Origin: Oceanospirillaceae bacterium
GTDB taxonomy: Bacteria; Pseudomonadota; Gammaproteobacteria; Pseudomonadales; Balneatricaceae
Length of the DNA: 64,000 nt
Reading direction: 5' to 3'
NCBI GenBank assembly: GCA_018647765.1
Contig: JABGSN010000058.1
Location: forward strand, 1-64,000
This document shows positions 8,635-17,626 of this stretch, one piece after another. Each line of letters opens with the position of its first letter. The first letter of the stretch is position 1. The notes beneath the pieces were generated by a model. It saw only the letters and a program-made list of their open reading frames with translations. It did not search any database and was not told the DNA's origin. The position numbers were made by a program, and so were the translations under genes.

Positions 8635-11043
8635 ATGACTCAATGCCTCCCTCTTATTCCTCTTCGTGATGTGGTGGTTTACCCGCACATGGTTATACCT
8701 TTGTTTGTGGGGCGTCAAAACTCCATAGATGCGCTAGAGCACGCTATGGCGGCCGAAAAGGCCATCGTTGTGGTGGCTCAGAAAAATGCCACAGTCGACG
8801 AACCTAAGGTAGAAGATTTATTTGCAGTGGGTACTTCTGCACGTATTTTGCAGTTGCTTAAATTGCCCGACGGCACCGTTAAGGTATTGGTTGAAGGCGA
8901 GCACCGGGTGGCTATAGGTGAGGTGGCAGAACAAGATGGCTTCTTTACCGCTCAAGTTGCTGCCATTGATGACGCGGCGCTACCCGAAGGTGAACGTAAA
9001 GCGCTAGCACATACGCTAATGGCGCAGTTTGAGCAGTACGTTAAGTTGAGTAAAAAAATCTCCAATGATGTCATGTCCTCTATTACCAACATAGATGACC
9101 CTAGCCGCTTGGCCGATACCATTGCTTCGCAAATGAGTTTAAAGCTAAAAGAAAAACAAAACTTACTTGAAATGGGTGACCTGAGCCAACGCTTAGAGCA
9201 TCTCATGGCGCAAATGGAAGGCGAAATCGACTTGGTGAAAGTTGAGAAGCGCATCCGTGGCCGAGTTAAAAAACAAATGGAAAAAAGCCAGCGAGAGTAT
9301 TACCTCAATGAACAGATCAAAGCCATCCATAAGGAATTAGGCGACATCGACGACGCTGCGCCCAATGACATGGAAGAGTTGCAGAGCAAAATTGATGCAG
9401 CGGGTATGCCAACTGAAGCCAAAGACAAAACTCAGGCTGAGCTTAATAAACTTAAAATGATGCCGCCTATGTCGGCAGAAGCCACAGTGGTGCGTAGTTA
9501 CATCGATTGGATGGTGACTATACCATGGAAGAAAAAAAGCCGCCTAAAACATGATTTAGCCAAGGCTTCAGCCATTTTAGAAGAGGACCATTACGGGCTA
9601 ACTGAAGTCAAAGAACGTATTTTGGAGTATTTAGCCGTTCAGCAGCGTGTTAAAAAGGTTAAAGGCTCGATCTTATGTCTGGTTGGCCCTCCAGGGGTAG
9701 GTAAAACCTCTTTGGGTAAGTCTATTGCTCGTGCTACGGGTCGTCAGTATGTGCGCATGGCCCTAGGTGGCGTGCGAGATGAGGCCGAGATTCGTGGTCA
9801 TCGTCGTACCTACATTGGATCTTTACCAGGTAAGCTGGTCCAAAAAATGTCTAAAGTGGGCGTCTCAAATCCGCTCTTTTTATTGGACGAAATCGATAAA
9901 ATGGGTATGGACAATCGTGGTGATCCGGCGTCGGCTCTGCTAGAAGTTCTGGACCCCGAGCAAAACAACAGTTTTAACGACCACTACTTAGAAGTCGATT
10001 ACGACCTGTCCAACGTCATGTTTGTCTGTACGTCCAATTCTATGAATATTCCAGGCCCCTTGTTGGACCGTATGGAAGTGATCCGTATTCCAGGCTATAC
10101 CGAAGATGAAAAGCTAAGTATCGCCAAACGCTACTTGTTACCTAAGCAGCTTGCCACCAATGGCTTGTCTCCCTCGGAAATGCACTTGGCCGACTGCGCC
10201 ATTGTTGATTTGGTACGTTATTACACCCGCGAAGCAGGCGTACGTAGCTTAGAGCGCGAAATTGCAAAGATTTGCCGTAAAGTCGTTAAGGAGCAGCTAT
10301 TGGCTGGCTTTAAAACGTCTGGAGCAGGCCCAACTAAGACCGTCAACTCCGATAATCTAGAGGCTTACTCTGGTGTTCATAAACATAGCTTTGGCGAGGC
10401 CGATGTAGATGACCGTGTGGGTCATGTGAATGGCTTAGCCTGGACCTCAGTGGGTGGCGATATACTCACCATAGAGGCTGCTGTAGTGCCCGGCAAGGGT
10501 CGCTTGGTGAAAACGGGGTCCTTGGGTGACGTCATGCAGGAATCCATTCAGGCGGCCTTAACCGTCGTCAGAGGCAGGGCCTCTGGCTTGGGTATTAAAG
10601 CGGATTTCCATGAAAAGTGTGATATGCACATTCATGTGCCCGAAGGCGCAACCCCAAAAGATGGCCCAAGTGCAGGTGTCGGCATGTGTACGGCGCTGGT
10701 TTCAGTGCTCACCGGTATTCCGGTGCGGGCGGACGTTGCCATGACCGGTGAAATCACATTGCGGGGCCAAGTTCTGCCTATTGGTGGTCTTAAAGAAAAG
10801 TTATTGGCGGCCCATCGAGGCGGCATCAAGACAATTATCATTCCAGAAGAGAATGAAAGGGACTTAAAAGAGATTCCTGACAATATAAAAGCCGATTTAT
10901 CAATAAAACCTGTGAAATGGATAGACGAAGTACTCGACTTGGCCTTACAATTCGCACCGACGCCAATTAATGTGTCTGAAAGCGAGTTAGCTGCTGAATC
11001 TGCCAAAGATTCGTCAACTAAAGACGCCATAAGTACTCATTAA
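8635..11043 (+). CDS. lon: ATP-dependent Lon protease
   Basis: The 802-residue hexameric protease degrades misfolded and regulatory proteins in the cytoplasm. It has an N-terminal substrate-binding LAN domain (about 1-200), a coiled-coil region and an AAA+ module with Walker [13 protein letters not shown]. The C-terminal Ser-Lys protease domain has Ser679 in [11 protein letters not shown] and Lys722 in [10 protein letters not shown], the same numbering as E. coli Lon. A low-complexity Ser/Ala-rich tail follows residue 780. The gene is a separate transcription unit after the clpX terminator, with a candidate heat-shock promoter. Confidence 0.97.
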   Translation: MTQCLPLIPLRDVVVYPHMVIPLFVGRQNSIDALEHAMAAEKAIVVVAQKNATVDEPKVEDLFAVGTSARILQLLKLPDGTVKVLVEGEHRVAIGEVAEQDGFFTAQVAAIDDAALPEGERKALAHTLMAQFEQYVKLSKKISNDVMSSITNIDDPSRLADTIASQMSLKLKEKQNLLEMGDLSQRLEHLMAQMEGEIDLVKVEKRIRGRVKKQMEKSQREYYLNEQIKAIHKELGDIDDAAPNDMEELQSKIDAAGMPTEAKDKTQAELNKLKMMPPMSAEATVVRSYIDWMVTIPWKKKSRLKHDLAKASAILEEDHYGLTEVKERILEYLAVQQRVKKVKGSILCLVGPPGVGKTSLGKSIARATGRQYVRMALGGVRDEAEIRGHRRTYIGSLPGKLVQKMSKVGVSNPLFLLDEIDKMGMDNRGDPASALLEVLDPEQNNSFNDHYLEVDYDLSNVMFVCTSNSMNIPGPLLDRMEVIRIPGYTEDEKLSIAKRYLLPKQLATNGLSPSEMHLADCAIVDLVRYYTREAGVRSLEREIAKICRKVVKEQLLAGFKTSGAGPTKTVNSDNLEAYSGVHKHSFGEADVDDRVGHVNGLAWTSVGGDILTIEAAVVPGKGRLVKTGSLGDVMQESIQAALTVVRGRASGLGIKADFHEKCDMHIHVPEGATPKDGPSAGVGMCTALVSVLTGIPVRADVAMTGEITLRGQVLPIGGLKEKLLAAHRGGIKTIIIPEENERDLKEIPDNIKADLSIKPVKWIDEVLDLALQFAPTPINVSESELAAESAKDSSTKDAISTH

Positions 11044-11063
11044 TCATTTAGGCCGTATTTTTA

Positions 11064-11088
11064 CAAAGCCTTGCTTGACAAGGCTTTG
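11064..11088. repeat. Inverted repeat overlapping the hupB -35 box
   Basis: CAAAGCCTTG and CAAGGCTTTG form a perfect 10-bp dyad with a 5-base centre. It begins 20 bases after lon and covers the TTGACA at 11075-11080. No T-run follows, so it is a weak terminator at best. It is a candidate operator or an mRNA-end hairpin. Confidence 0.55.
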
Positions 11089-11104
11089 CGCAAGTTGGTA
11101 TAAA
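11075..11104 (+). promoter_or_regulatory. hupB: Sigma-70 promoter of hupB
   Basis: A perfect TTGACA and TATAAA are separated by 18 bases, about 100 bases upstream of hupB. The long leader suggests post-transcriptional control or a second promoter. Confidence 0.72.
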
Positions 11105-11204
11105 TTGACTCTCAACTTTTTCAGTTGAAATCAGAAGGCCAATAATAAAAAAAGATCTGCTGGAGCAGGTTTTCTAACATACATATATACAAAAGGGGAT
11201 TAAT

Positions 11205-11480
11205 GTGAATAAATCTGAACTGATTGACGCTATCACAGCCGATACTGATCTTTCTAAAGCTGCTGGTGGACGCGTACTAGACGCCTTTATAGGTGCTGTA
11301 ACTCGCGCACTTAAAGATGGCGAATCTGTTTCTTTAGTAGGTTTTGGTACTTTTTCTGTGAAAGCACGTGCTGCGCGCACTGGCCGTAACCCACAAACTG
11401 GTGCTACCATTCAAATTAAGGCTGCTAACATTCCTAACTTTAAACCGGGTAAAGCGCTAAAAGACTCCGTCAACTACTAA
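11205..11480 (+). CDS. hupB: DNA-binding protein HU-beta
   Basis: This 91-residue nucleoid protein bends DNA as a dimer. It has the HU signature [20 protein letters not shown] and the DNA-binding arm ending in [15 protein letters not shown]. It begins with GTG at 11205. That start is supported by a strong ribosome-binding site (AAAAGGGG) six bases upstream and by the family start (M)NKSELIDAI. An out-of-frame ATG overlaps it at 11203. It sits between lon and ppiD, as in most gammaproteobacteria. Confidence 0.97.
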   Translation: MNKSELIDAITADTDLSKAAGGRVLDAFIGAVTRALKDGESVSLVGFGTFSVKARAARTGRNPQTGATIQIKAANIPNFKPGKALKDSVNY

Positions 11481-11540
11481 GAACGGTTGTTAACGAGCTA
11501 AAAACAAAGCCCTCAACTTTGCTTGTTTTTTAAGTGATCA

Positions 11541-11568
11541 AAAACGCATTCCATTGAATGCGTTTTTT
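11541..11568 (+). terminator. Rho-independent terminator of hupB
   Basis: AAACGCATT pairs with AATGCGTTT, followed by further T residues. A weaker A-rich/T-rich hairpin just upstream (11501-11531) may assist. Confidence 0.8.
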
Positions 11569-11618
11569 GTTTGTAGAACCACAATAGATAGCCATATCGG
11601 CTGTAGAAGTTACATATA

Positions 11619-13502
11619 ATGCTGCAAAATATTAGAGACAACTCAAAAGGAATTATCTCCAAGATATTGGTGAGCCTTATCGCCTTTACCTTTGTCATTT
11701 GGGGTGCTGAAGCCCTATTTGATTTTTCTTCAGACGCCTCAGCGCCAGCTGAAGTTAATGGTGAAGAAATTACCATTCAAGAACTATTGCAAACATCTGA
11801 ACTCCAGCGACGCCAGATCCTTGCAAGTAACCCAGACATTGATCCCGTAACACTCGACCAACAAGCAATCCAAGCGGCGGCGTTACAACAACTTATTGCT
11901 CAAAAGATATTGCTTCAATACACGCAAAACAATGACCTAGAATTGTCTGATGCCAGTGTTGACCAAATGATTTTGCAATCTAAAGATTTTCAAGTGGATG
12001 GTACTTTTGACCGTGAATTGTTTGAATCACTGTTACGTAATTTTGGCTTAACCCCGACCACTTATCGCCAACAATTAAAGCGTGGCAATCTTATTGGCCA
12101 GGTACAACAGGCGGTGTCCGGTAGTGCGTTTACTATTGAGTCTGATGCTGACTTAGTGGCGCAACTGGACGGCCAAACTCGTAACATTGCAGTATTAACC
12201 TTGCCACTTGCCGCTGAAATGCTCAAAGTGACTATGGATGAGCAAGAAATAGACGCCTTTTACCAAGCCAATAAACAACAATTCAAAACGCCAGAACAGG
12301 TGAGTGTGAGTTATGTTGCCTTGAATAAGAGTGACTTTTACGACCAAGTAACGGTGAGTGAAGCGGATCTAGAGGCGGCCTATCAGGATTCATTAGACCA
12401 AGTGGCTAATCGCTCAGAAATTGAAGCCTCACATATGTTGTTTTTAGTTAACGAGTCGCAGGACTCTGCGCAAGCCATGGCATTGGCTCAAACGGCATAT
12501 CAGTTATTGCAGCAAGGCCAAAATTTTGCCGATGTAGCCAAGCTTCATTCGCAAGACGACAGTACAGCGGCAGACGGCGGTTATATTGGTTTATTGGCCA
12601 AAGGCGAATTTGGAGAGGCCTTTGATAGTGCCTTGTTTGACCTGCAATCGGGCGCCTACAGTTCACCTGTTGAAACTGGATTTGGTGTACAAATTGTATA
12701 TGCTCATGCAACCGATACAGCCTTGCAGCCGAGTTTTGAAGAACAAAAGCCAAGCCTTACGCTAGCGCTTAAACAAGCCGGCGCAGAGAGCTTATTTGTC
12801 GCTGCTAGTGAAATTATGGCCGATACCGCCTTTTCTTCACCCGATTTGTTAGAAGTGGCTGATGCCCTAGCGGTCGACATTAAGCTAAGTGGTTTGTTTG
12901 ATCGTCGCGGCGGCACCGATATCGCCGATCACGACCGGGTGGTGAGTGCAGCCTTTAGTGATGATGTGTTGCTTGATGGCAACAACTCTACCGTCATCGA
13001 ACTCAGTTCTGACCAGTTATTGGTGCTTAGGATTGCCGAGCATAATCAACCGGCCGAGCAAGCGCTGGAAGACGTAAAAGTTGATATTACGCAACAGCTA
13101 GTCAATCAAAAAGCGGCCGCTGCGCTAGATGCTAAAGCCAACGACTACCTCCAGCAATTGAAGCAAGGCGCAGATATCCAAAACATTTCGACCCAAGAAT
13201 CGTTAGATTGGCAGCAGTTTGATCAACTGGTACGTGGCTCGACTTTGGTAAATAGTTTGTTGGTGCAGTCGGCATTTCGTTTGCCGCGGCCGCAAGCTGG
13301 CCCGCAATATGGCTTGGCTGCGAGCTACAACGGAGACATCAGCCTCATCCAACTGCAATCGGTTGTAGATGCAGACCCCGTTGACCAAACGTCTGAGCAG
13401 CGCTCAGCGCTCATTGCAGCACTGGCGCGCTTGCAAGGTCAAGCCGATGTGGCTTTGTTAGAACAGTCATTAACTGATCAGGCGGTTATCGAAACCTTTT
13501 AG
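11619..13502 (+). CDS. ppiD: Periplasmic folding chaperone PpiD (SurA-N / parvulin domains)
   Basis: The 627-residue protein is anchored in the inner membrane by one N-terminal helix (residues about 12-35, ISKILVSLIAFTFVIWGAEA). Its body lies in the periplasm near the Sec translocon, where it helps outer-membrane protein folding. A SurA-type N-terminal chaperone region precedes a parvulin domain at about 265-362 (ASHMLFLVNE ... GGYIGLLAKGEFGEAFDSAL). Further chaperone helices follow. Length matches family members. It is the last gene of the tig-to-ppiD block and ends at a shared bidirectional terminator. Confidence 0.93.
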   Translation: MLQNIRDNSKGIISKILVSLIAFTFVIWGAEALFDFSSDASAPAEVNGEEITIQELLQTSELQRRQILASNPDIDPVTLDQQAIQAAALQQLIAQKILLQYTQNNDLELSDASVDQMILQSKDFQVDGTFDRELFESLLRNFGLTPTTYRQQLKRGNLIGQVQQAVSGSAFTIESDADLVAQLDGQTRNIAVLTLPLAAEMLKVTMDEQEIDAFYQANKQQFKTPEQVSVSYVALNKSDFYDQVTVSEADLEAAYQDSLDQVANRSEIEASHMLFLVNESQDSAQAMALAQTAYQLLQQGQNFADVAKLHSQDDSTAADGGYIGLLAKGEFGEAFDSALFDLQSGAYSSPVETGFGVQIVYAHATDTALQPSFEEQKPSLTLALKQAGAESLFVAASEIMADTAFSSPDLLEVADALAVDIKLSGLFDRRGGTDIADHDRVVSAAFSDDVLLDGNNSTVIELSSDQLLVLRIAEHNQPAEQALEDVKVDITQQLVNQKAAAALDAKANDYLQQLKQGADIQNISTQESLDWQQFDQLVRGSTLVNSLLVQSAFRLPRPQAGPQYGLAASYNGDISLIQLQSVVDADPVDQTSEQRSALIAALARLQGQADVALLEQSLTDQAVIETF

Positions 13503-13523
13503 TTTACAGTGGCTTTTCGAGCA

Positions 13524-13553
13524 TTAAAAAAGGCAGCCTTGGCTGCCTTTTTA
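13524..13553. terminator. Bidirectional terminator between ppiD and hpt
   Basis: AAAAAGGCAGCC and GGCTGCCTTTTT form a 12-bp stem with a 2-base centre. It has A and T tracts on both sides and serves the convergent genes. Confidence 0.88.
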
Positions 13554-13571
13554 ATGTTTTAATCGTTGCAG

Positions 13572-14123
13572 TTACATGTCTTTAACAGCGTAAATGCCAT
13601 CCATATTCCGGAAGTAACCTTGGTAATCCATACCAAAACCATACACAAAACGATCTTCCACATCTAGGCCGATAAAGTCAGGTACATAGTCGACCTTACG
13701 GTCATGGACTTTATTGAGCAGGGCGGCAGCATACACCTTTTTAGCACCGGCTTCTTCTAAGTATTCGCAAATTGCGGCTAGGGTATGGCCTTCGTCATAA
13801 ATATCATCCACAACCAATACCGTACGACCGGTGATGTCGTAGCTAGGTTGGGCCAACCAAGAGAGGTTAGTGCCGACGGTCTTTTTACCATAACGGGTGG
13901 CGTGTAAATAGTCCGTTTCGAGAGGGAACTGAAGCTTAAGCAGTAGTTGAGCCATTGGAATCATTCCACCATTGAGAACACATAGCACTAATGGCATGTC
14001 TTTGGACATTGTGGCCGTAATTTCTTGGGCCATGGTCACAAGACTGTCGGCGATAGTTTCACCGCTTACAAGTAGATCAGCCTGAGAGTGGACCGAGATG
14101 GCTTCTGCATACGTGATGGTCAT
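13572..14123 (-). CDS. hpt: Hypoxanthine phosphoribosyltransferase
   Basis: The 183-residue enzyme salvages hypoxanthine (and possibly guanine) with PRPP to give IMP or GMP. The PRPP-binding motif VLVVDDIYDEGHTLA is clear, and the loop CVLNGGMIPMAQ and the SLDVEDRFVYGFGMDY-type C-terminal region are recognisable. The ATG at 14123 is preferred because AAGG lies 8 bases upstream. An in-frame start at 14174 would add 17 residues with no family support. The gene is convergent with ppiD and divergent from the small unknown gene at 14266. Confidence 0.9.
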   Translation of the reverse strand: MTITYAEAISVHSQADLLVSGETIADSLVTMAQEITATMSKDMPLVLCVLNGGMIPMAQLLLKLQFPLETDYLHATRYGKKTVGTNLSWLAQPSYDITGRTVLVVDDIYDEGHTLAAICEYLEEAGAKKVYAAALLNKVHDRKVDYVPDFIGLDVEDRFVYGFGMDYQGYFRNMDGIYAVKDM

Positions 14124-14265
14124 AATTGTGCCTTGCAAAAGCGGTCTATTATAGCCTAAAAACCGGAACTTCATAAAAATAATTTAGACTAAAAGATGAG
14201 CAGTAATTGGTTATGAAGATGAGGTAGAATAGGTGACACATTACAAATTCACTAGAGTTTGATTT

Positions 14266-14508
14266 ATGAACACAGATATCAATCACATCCTTGTGAATGG
14301 TGCGCAAATAGCCTTTAACAAAATGAGACGGGCTCAGTCCTTTAATGCACGCTTGTATTATTACGCAGAAATAGGCGTTTATTTAGAAGTGTCTCTGTCT
14401 CACGGTGCCGGTATTACGCCACAAAGCCACGAACAAATACAAGACATCTATAATCAGGCAACCCACTTTCACATGGGCGAAAATAAACGTTCTCGTCTTG
14501 CTGGCTAA
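14266..14508 (+). CDS. Small conserved-looking protein of unknown function upstream of uvrC
   Basis: The gene encodes 80 residues (MNTDINHILVNGAQIAFNKM ... HFHMGENKRSRLAG) with no signal peptide, membrane segment or cysteine. The central part is rich in aromatic residues (NARLYYYAEIGVYLEV), suggesting a small folded cytoplasmic protein. Its stop codon overlaps the uvrC start in a TAATG arrangement, which implies translational coupling. I do not recognise the family. Coupling to uvrC hints at co-expression but not at a repair role. Confidence 0.6.
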   Translation: MNTDINHILVNGAQIAFNKMRRAQSFNARLYYYAEIGVYLEVSLSHGAGITPQSHEQIQDIYNQATHFHMGENKRSRLAG

Positions 14509-16358
14509 TGATGCACGAGTTGATTGAGCCTGCTCACTTCGATATTGATGAGTACCTAAAGCAGCTGCCACTGCGGCCAGGCGTTTATCGCATGCTGGGC
14601 GCTAAAAAAGACGTGCTATACGTTGGCAAAGCGGTGAATTTAAAAAGCCGTGTTAGTAGCTATTTTAGGGGCAAGAGTCACAATACCAAAACCCAGCTAA
14701 TGGTGGCCAAAGTGGCCACTATAGAGGTTACCGTTACCCACAGCGAAAGCGAAGCTTTGCTGTTGGAAAACACCCTCATCAAGCGCTTAAAACCGCCCTA
14801 CAACATTTCCTTGCGAGATGACAAGTCTTACCCCTACATTTTCATTTCTGACCAGCACAACTACCCAACAATGCAATATGTGAGAGGGGGTAGAAGCAGA
14901 AAGGGCCGTTTCTTTGGGCCCTATACCAGTGCCGGTGCCGTTAGGGAAAGTCTTAATTTAATGCAGCGTATATTTCGCATACGCCAATGCGAAGATGCCT
15001 TTTTTTCCAACCGCACACGGCCTTGTTTACAGTTTCAAATTGGCCGTTGTAGCGGCCCCTGTACGGGTGAAATAAGTGCTGATGATTATGCTGCTGACCT
15101 ACGTCATGCCACCTTGTATCTAGAAGGAAAAAACCAACAGTTATTGGACGAAGTGAGTCAACAGATGGATACAGCTGCGGAACACTTAAAATTTGAATCA
15201 GCGGCTCAACTGAGGGATCAGCTGGGTTTTTTACGCCAAGTTCAGGAGCAGCAGCATGTGGTTTCTAAACGCGGTAACTTAGATATATTTGCTGCGGCCG
15301 CCACTCAATCTGGGTTGTGTATTCACCAATTGATGGTTCGTGCTGGGCGCGTTATCGGCAGTAAAAATTTTTACCCAAAGCTGGGTTTAGAAGACGAAAC
15401 CGCCGCCATGTTGACTGCTTTTTTAGGGCAGTACTACTTATCAGGCCGTCATCGAGACGTGCCCGATGAGGTGATAGTCAGCCACGCCGAAGAAGATCAG
15501 CAAGTGATTGCCCTAGCCATCGCTGAAACAATTGATCACGGATTTCGTATCATCAGCAAGGTGAGGGGGGCTCGGTCCCAGTGGTTACGTTTAGCTCAAA
15601 CTAATGCCGACCAAGCTTTGTTGAGTTATGTGGCCAATAAACAGACACAAGTCACTCGGTTTGCGGCCTTGCAAGAAGCTTTAGATTTGCCACAAATGCC
15701 TGAGCGGCTGGAGTGCTTTGACATTAGCCACTCCAGTGGCGAGGCTACCGTGGCGTCTTGTGTGGTGTTTGATCAAGGGGGTCCTAAAAAGTCCGATTAC
15801 CGCACCTTTAATATCGAAGGCATTACCCCCGGCGATGACTATGCGGCCATGACTCAAGCGATCACGCGGCGTTATACACGGCTTAAAGAGAACCAAGGTG
15901 TGATGCCCGATATTCTCATTGTTGATGGTGGCAAAGGCCAGCTAACCCAAGCCACTCGAGTTTTATCCGAACTGCAATTGCACGACTTGTATGTGCTCGG
16001 TGTAGCTAAAGGTGAAACCCGCAAGGCGGGTTTTGAACGTCTGTTTAATGGCTGGACAGGGCAGGAGATTGTAATGCCCTCGGAGTCCTCGGCGTTGCAC
16101 TTGTTGCAACACATTCGGGACGAAAGTCACCGCTTTGCCATCACCGGTCACCGCGCACGACGTAATAAAAAGCGCACCCAATCAAAGCTACAGCAAATAG
16201 ATGGAGTTGGGCCAAAACGCCGTCAAGCACTGTTGCAACATTTTGGTGGCATACAAGATGTGACCAAGGCCAGTGTTGATGAGTTAGCAAAAGTGAAAGG
16301 GATTAGTGTAGAAATGGCAGACATGATCTATCGTTCTTTACGGGGCGAAGAAGGATAG
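14508..16358 (+). CDS. uvrC: UvrABC excinuclease subunit C
   Basis: The 616-residue nuclease makes both incisions around bulky DNA lesions after UvrA/UvrB loading. Its order is a GIY-YIG domain (about 16-95, with PGVYRMLGAKKDVLYVGKA), a Cys-rich segment around CLQFQIGRCSGPC, and a UVR/UvrB-binding motif (about 205-240). The RNase H-like endonuclease domain has LIVDGGKGQL, and C-terminal helix-hairpin-helix repeats (QIDGVGPKRRQALL) follow. It is coupled to the small upstream gene and followed 47 bases later by pgsA. Confidence 0.96.
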   Translation: MMHELIEPAHFDIDEYLKQLPLRPGVYRMLGAKKDVLYVGKAVNLKSRVSSYFRGKSHNTKTQLMVAKVATIEVTVTHSESEALLLENTLIKRLKPPYNISLRDDKSYPYIFISDQHNYPTMQYVRGGRSRKGRFFGPYTSAGAVRESLNLMQRIFRIRQCEDAFFSNRTRPCLQFQIGRCSGPCTGEISADDYAADLRHATLYLEGKNQQLLDEVSQQMDTAAEHLKFESAAQLRDQLGFLRQVQEQQHVVSKRGNLDIFAAAATQSGLCIHQLMVRAGRVIGSKNFYPKLGLEDETAAMLTAFLGQYYLSGRHRDVPDEVIVSHAEEDQQVIALAIAETIDHGFRIISKVRGARSQWLRLAQTNADQALLSYVANKQTQVTRFAALQEALDLPQMPERLECFDISHSSGEATVASCVVFDQGGPKKSDYRTFNIEGITPGDDYAAMTQAITRRYTRLKENQGVMPDILIVDGGKGQLTQATRVLSELQLHDLYVLGVAKGETRKAGFERLFNGWTGQEIVMPSESSALHLLQHIRDESHRFAITGHRARRNKKRTQSKLQQIDGVGPKRRQALLQHFGGIQDVTKASVDELAKVKGISVEMADMIYRSLRGEEG

Positions 16359-16405
16359 GCTAAAATGGTGTTTCTTTATCGTTGTAAGAACTCAAGCAGT
16401 TGATT

Positions 16406-16963
16406 ATGTTAAACATTCCAAATTTACTCACGTTATTTCGCTTGGGGCTCATTCCGTTTATTTTGTTGGCTTATTATTGGCCCTCAGAAACCAAATATAT
16501 GTGGGCTGCAGGGCTGTTTGCCTTGGCGGCGGCCACCGATTGGCTTGACGGCTACTTGGCTAGAAAACTAGATCAGGCAACCGCTTTTGGCGCTTTTTTA
16601 GACCCAGTAGCTGACAAAATCACCGTGGCCGTAGCCCTTGTCGCTTTAGTCGAGTCCTATTCTGAATTGTGGTTAACCTTGCCAGCCATTGTCATTATTA
16701 GTCGAGAAATTGTAATTTCCGCCTTACGTGAGTGGATGGCAGAAACAGGTAAGAGTGCACACGTTGCAGTGTCTTATATCGGTAAAGTTAAAACCACAAT
16801 GCAAATGGGCTCTATTGTGCTCTTATTAGCGACTCCTCCAGGCACGTTGGTGTCTTTAATTGGTCTCGTGATGCTTTATGTGGCGGCAGTATTGACCCTT
16901 TGGTCGATGGTGTTGTATTTATCTGCAGCTTGGATGCAATTAAAGAAAGGGATGACTGCCTGA
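16406..16963 (+). CDS. pgsA: CDP-diacylglycerol-glycerol-3-phosphate 3-phosphatidyltransferase
   Basis: The 185-residue inner-membrane enzyme commits CDP-diacylglycerol to phosphatidylglycerol synthesis. It has the CDP-alcohol phosphotransferase motif D-G-x2-A-R-x8-G-x3-D-x3-D (DGYLARKLDQATAFGAFLDP, then VADK). It has about four hydrophobic segments and the normal N-terminus MLNIPNLLTLFRL. ATG at 16406 was chosen over a TTG six bases upstream. Its TGA overlaps the ATG of the response regulator (TGATG), so the two are probably co-translated. Confidence 0.94.
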   Translation: MLNIPNLLTLFRLGLIPFILLAYYWPSETKYMWAAGLFALAAATDWLDGYLARKLDQATAFGAFLDPVADKITVAVALVALVESYSELWLTLPAIVIISREIVISALREWMAETGKSAHVAVSYIGKVKTTMQMGSIVLLLATPPGTLVSLIGLVMLYVAAVLTLWSMVLYLSAAWMQLKKGMTA

Positions 16964-17607
16964 TGGTTAAATCTGCGGCAATTCGTGTGATGTTGGTCGA
17001 CGACCATGAAATAGTGCGGGTTGGTTTTAAGCGTTTGTTAGAAACCTCCGACGACATTATTGTTATTGCCGAGGCCAGCACCGGTGAAGACGCATACACT
17101 ATGGTTCAGGAAGTCTATCCAGATGTGACCATTATGGATATTAATATGCCTGGTATCGGTGGCCTAGAAGCCATCAAACGGATCTGTAAGCGTAATGCAA
17201 AAGCCAAAGTGATTGCACTAACGGTGCATGAGACGGAGCCATTTCCAACACGAGTATTGGACGCCGGCGCTAAAGCTTATTTGAGTAAGCGTTGTGCGCC
17301 ACAGGAGCTGATCCAAGCGGTACGAAAAATCCACAAGGGGGGCACCTATATTACCGCTCGTGTGGTTAAGGAGATGAGAAAGACACCTGGCACTGAAAAT
17401 ACCGCGTTAAGTTGTTTAAGTGCCCGCGAATTTCAAGTGTTTTCGTTGTTAGCAGAAGGGCGCACACCGATGGAAATTGGTGAAGATATGAATCTTAACC
17501 ACAAAACGATCCATAGCCACCGCGCTAATATTATGAAAAAACTTAAGCTAAAAAATCATGTCAGCATCGTTCACTTTGCCGTGCTGCAAGGCATCGTCGA
17601 AGAGTAA
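16963..17607 (+). CDS. uvrY: GacA/UvrY-type response regulator (NarL family)
   Basis: The 214-residue regulator has a receiver domain with acidic pocket Asp13/Asp14 and phosphoacceptor Asp59 in VTIMDINMPGIGG. A C-terminal LuxR-type helix-turn-helix follows (LSAREFQVFSLLAEGRTPME, then NHKTIHSHRANIMKKL). Family members are phosphorylated by BarA/GacS and activate Csr small RNAs. No kinase gene is nearby, as usual. In E. coli the order is uvrY-uvrC-pgsA, whereas here the regulator follows pgsA and overlaps it by one base. The upstream in-frame start at 16900 lies inside pgsA and is rejected. Confidence 0.9.
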   Translation: MVKSAAIRVMLVDDHEIVRVGFKRLLETSDDIIVIAEASTGEDAYTMVQEVYPDVTIMDINMPGIGGLEAIKRICKRNAKAKVIALTVHETEPFPTRVLDAGAKAYLSKRCAPQELIQAVRKIHKGGTYITARVVKEMRKTPGTENTALSCLSAREFQVFSLLAEGRTPMEIGEDMNLNHKTIHSHRANIMKKLKLKNHVSIVHFAVLQGIVEE

Positions 17608-17626
17608 GCCTTGAGTTTTAAACGCC

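Noticed and set aside
10632-11030. Minus-strand 132-residue frame at the 3' end of lon
   Set aside because: It is antisense to the conserved Lon protease domain, whose frame explains the sequence fully.
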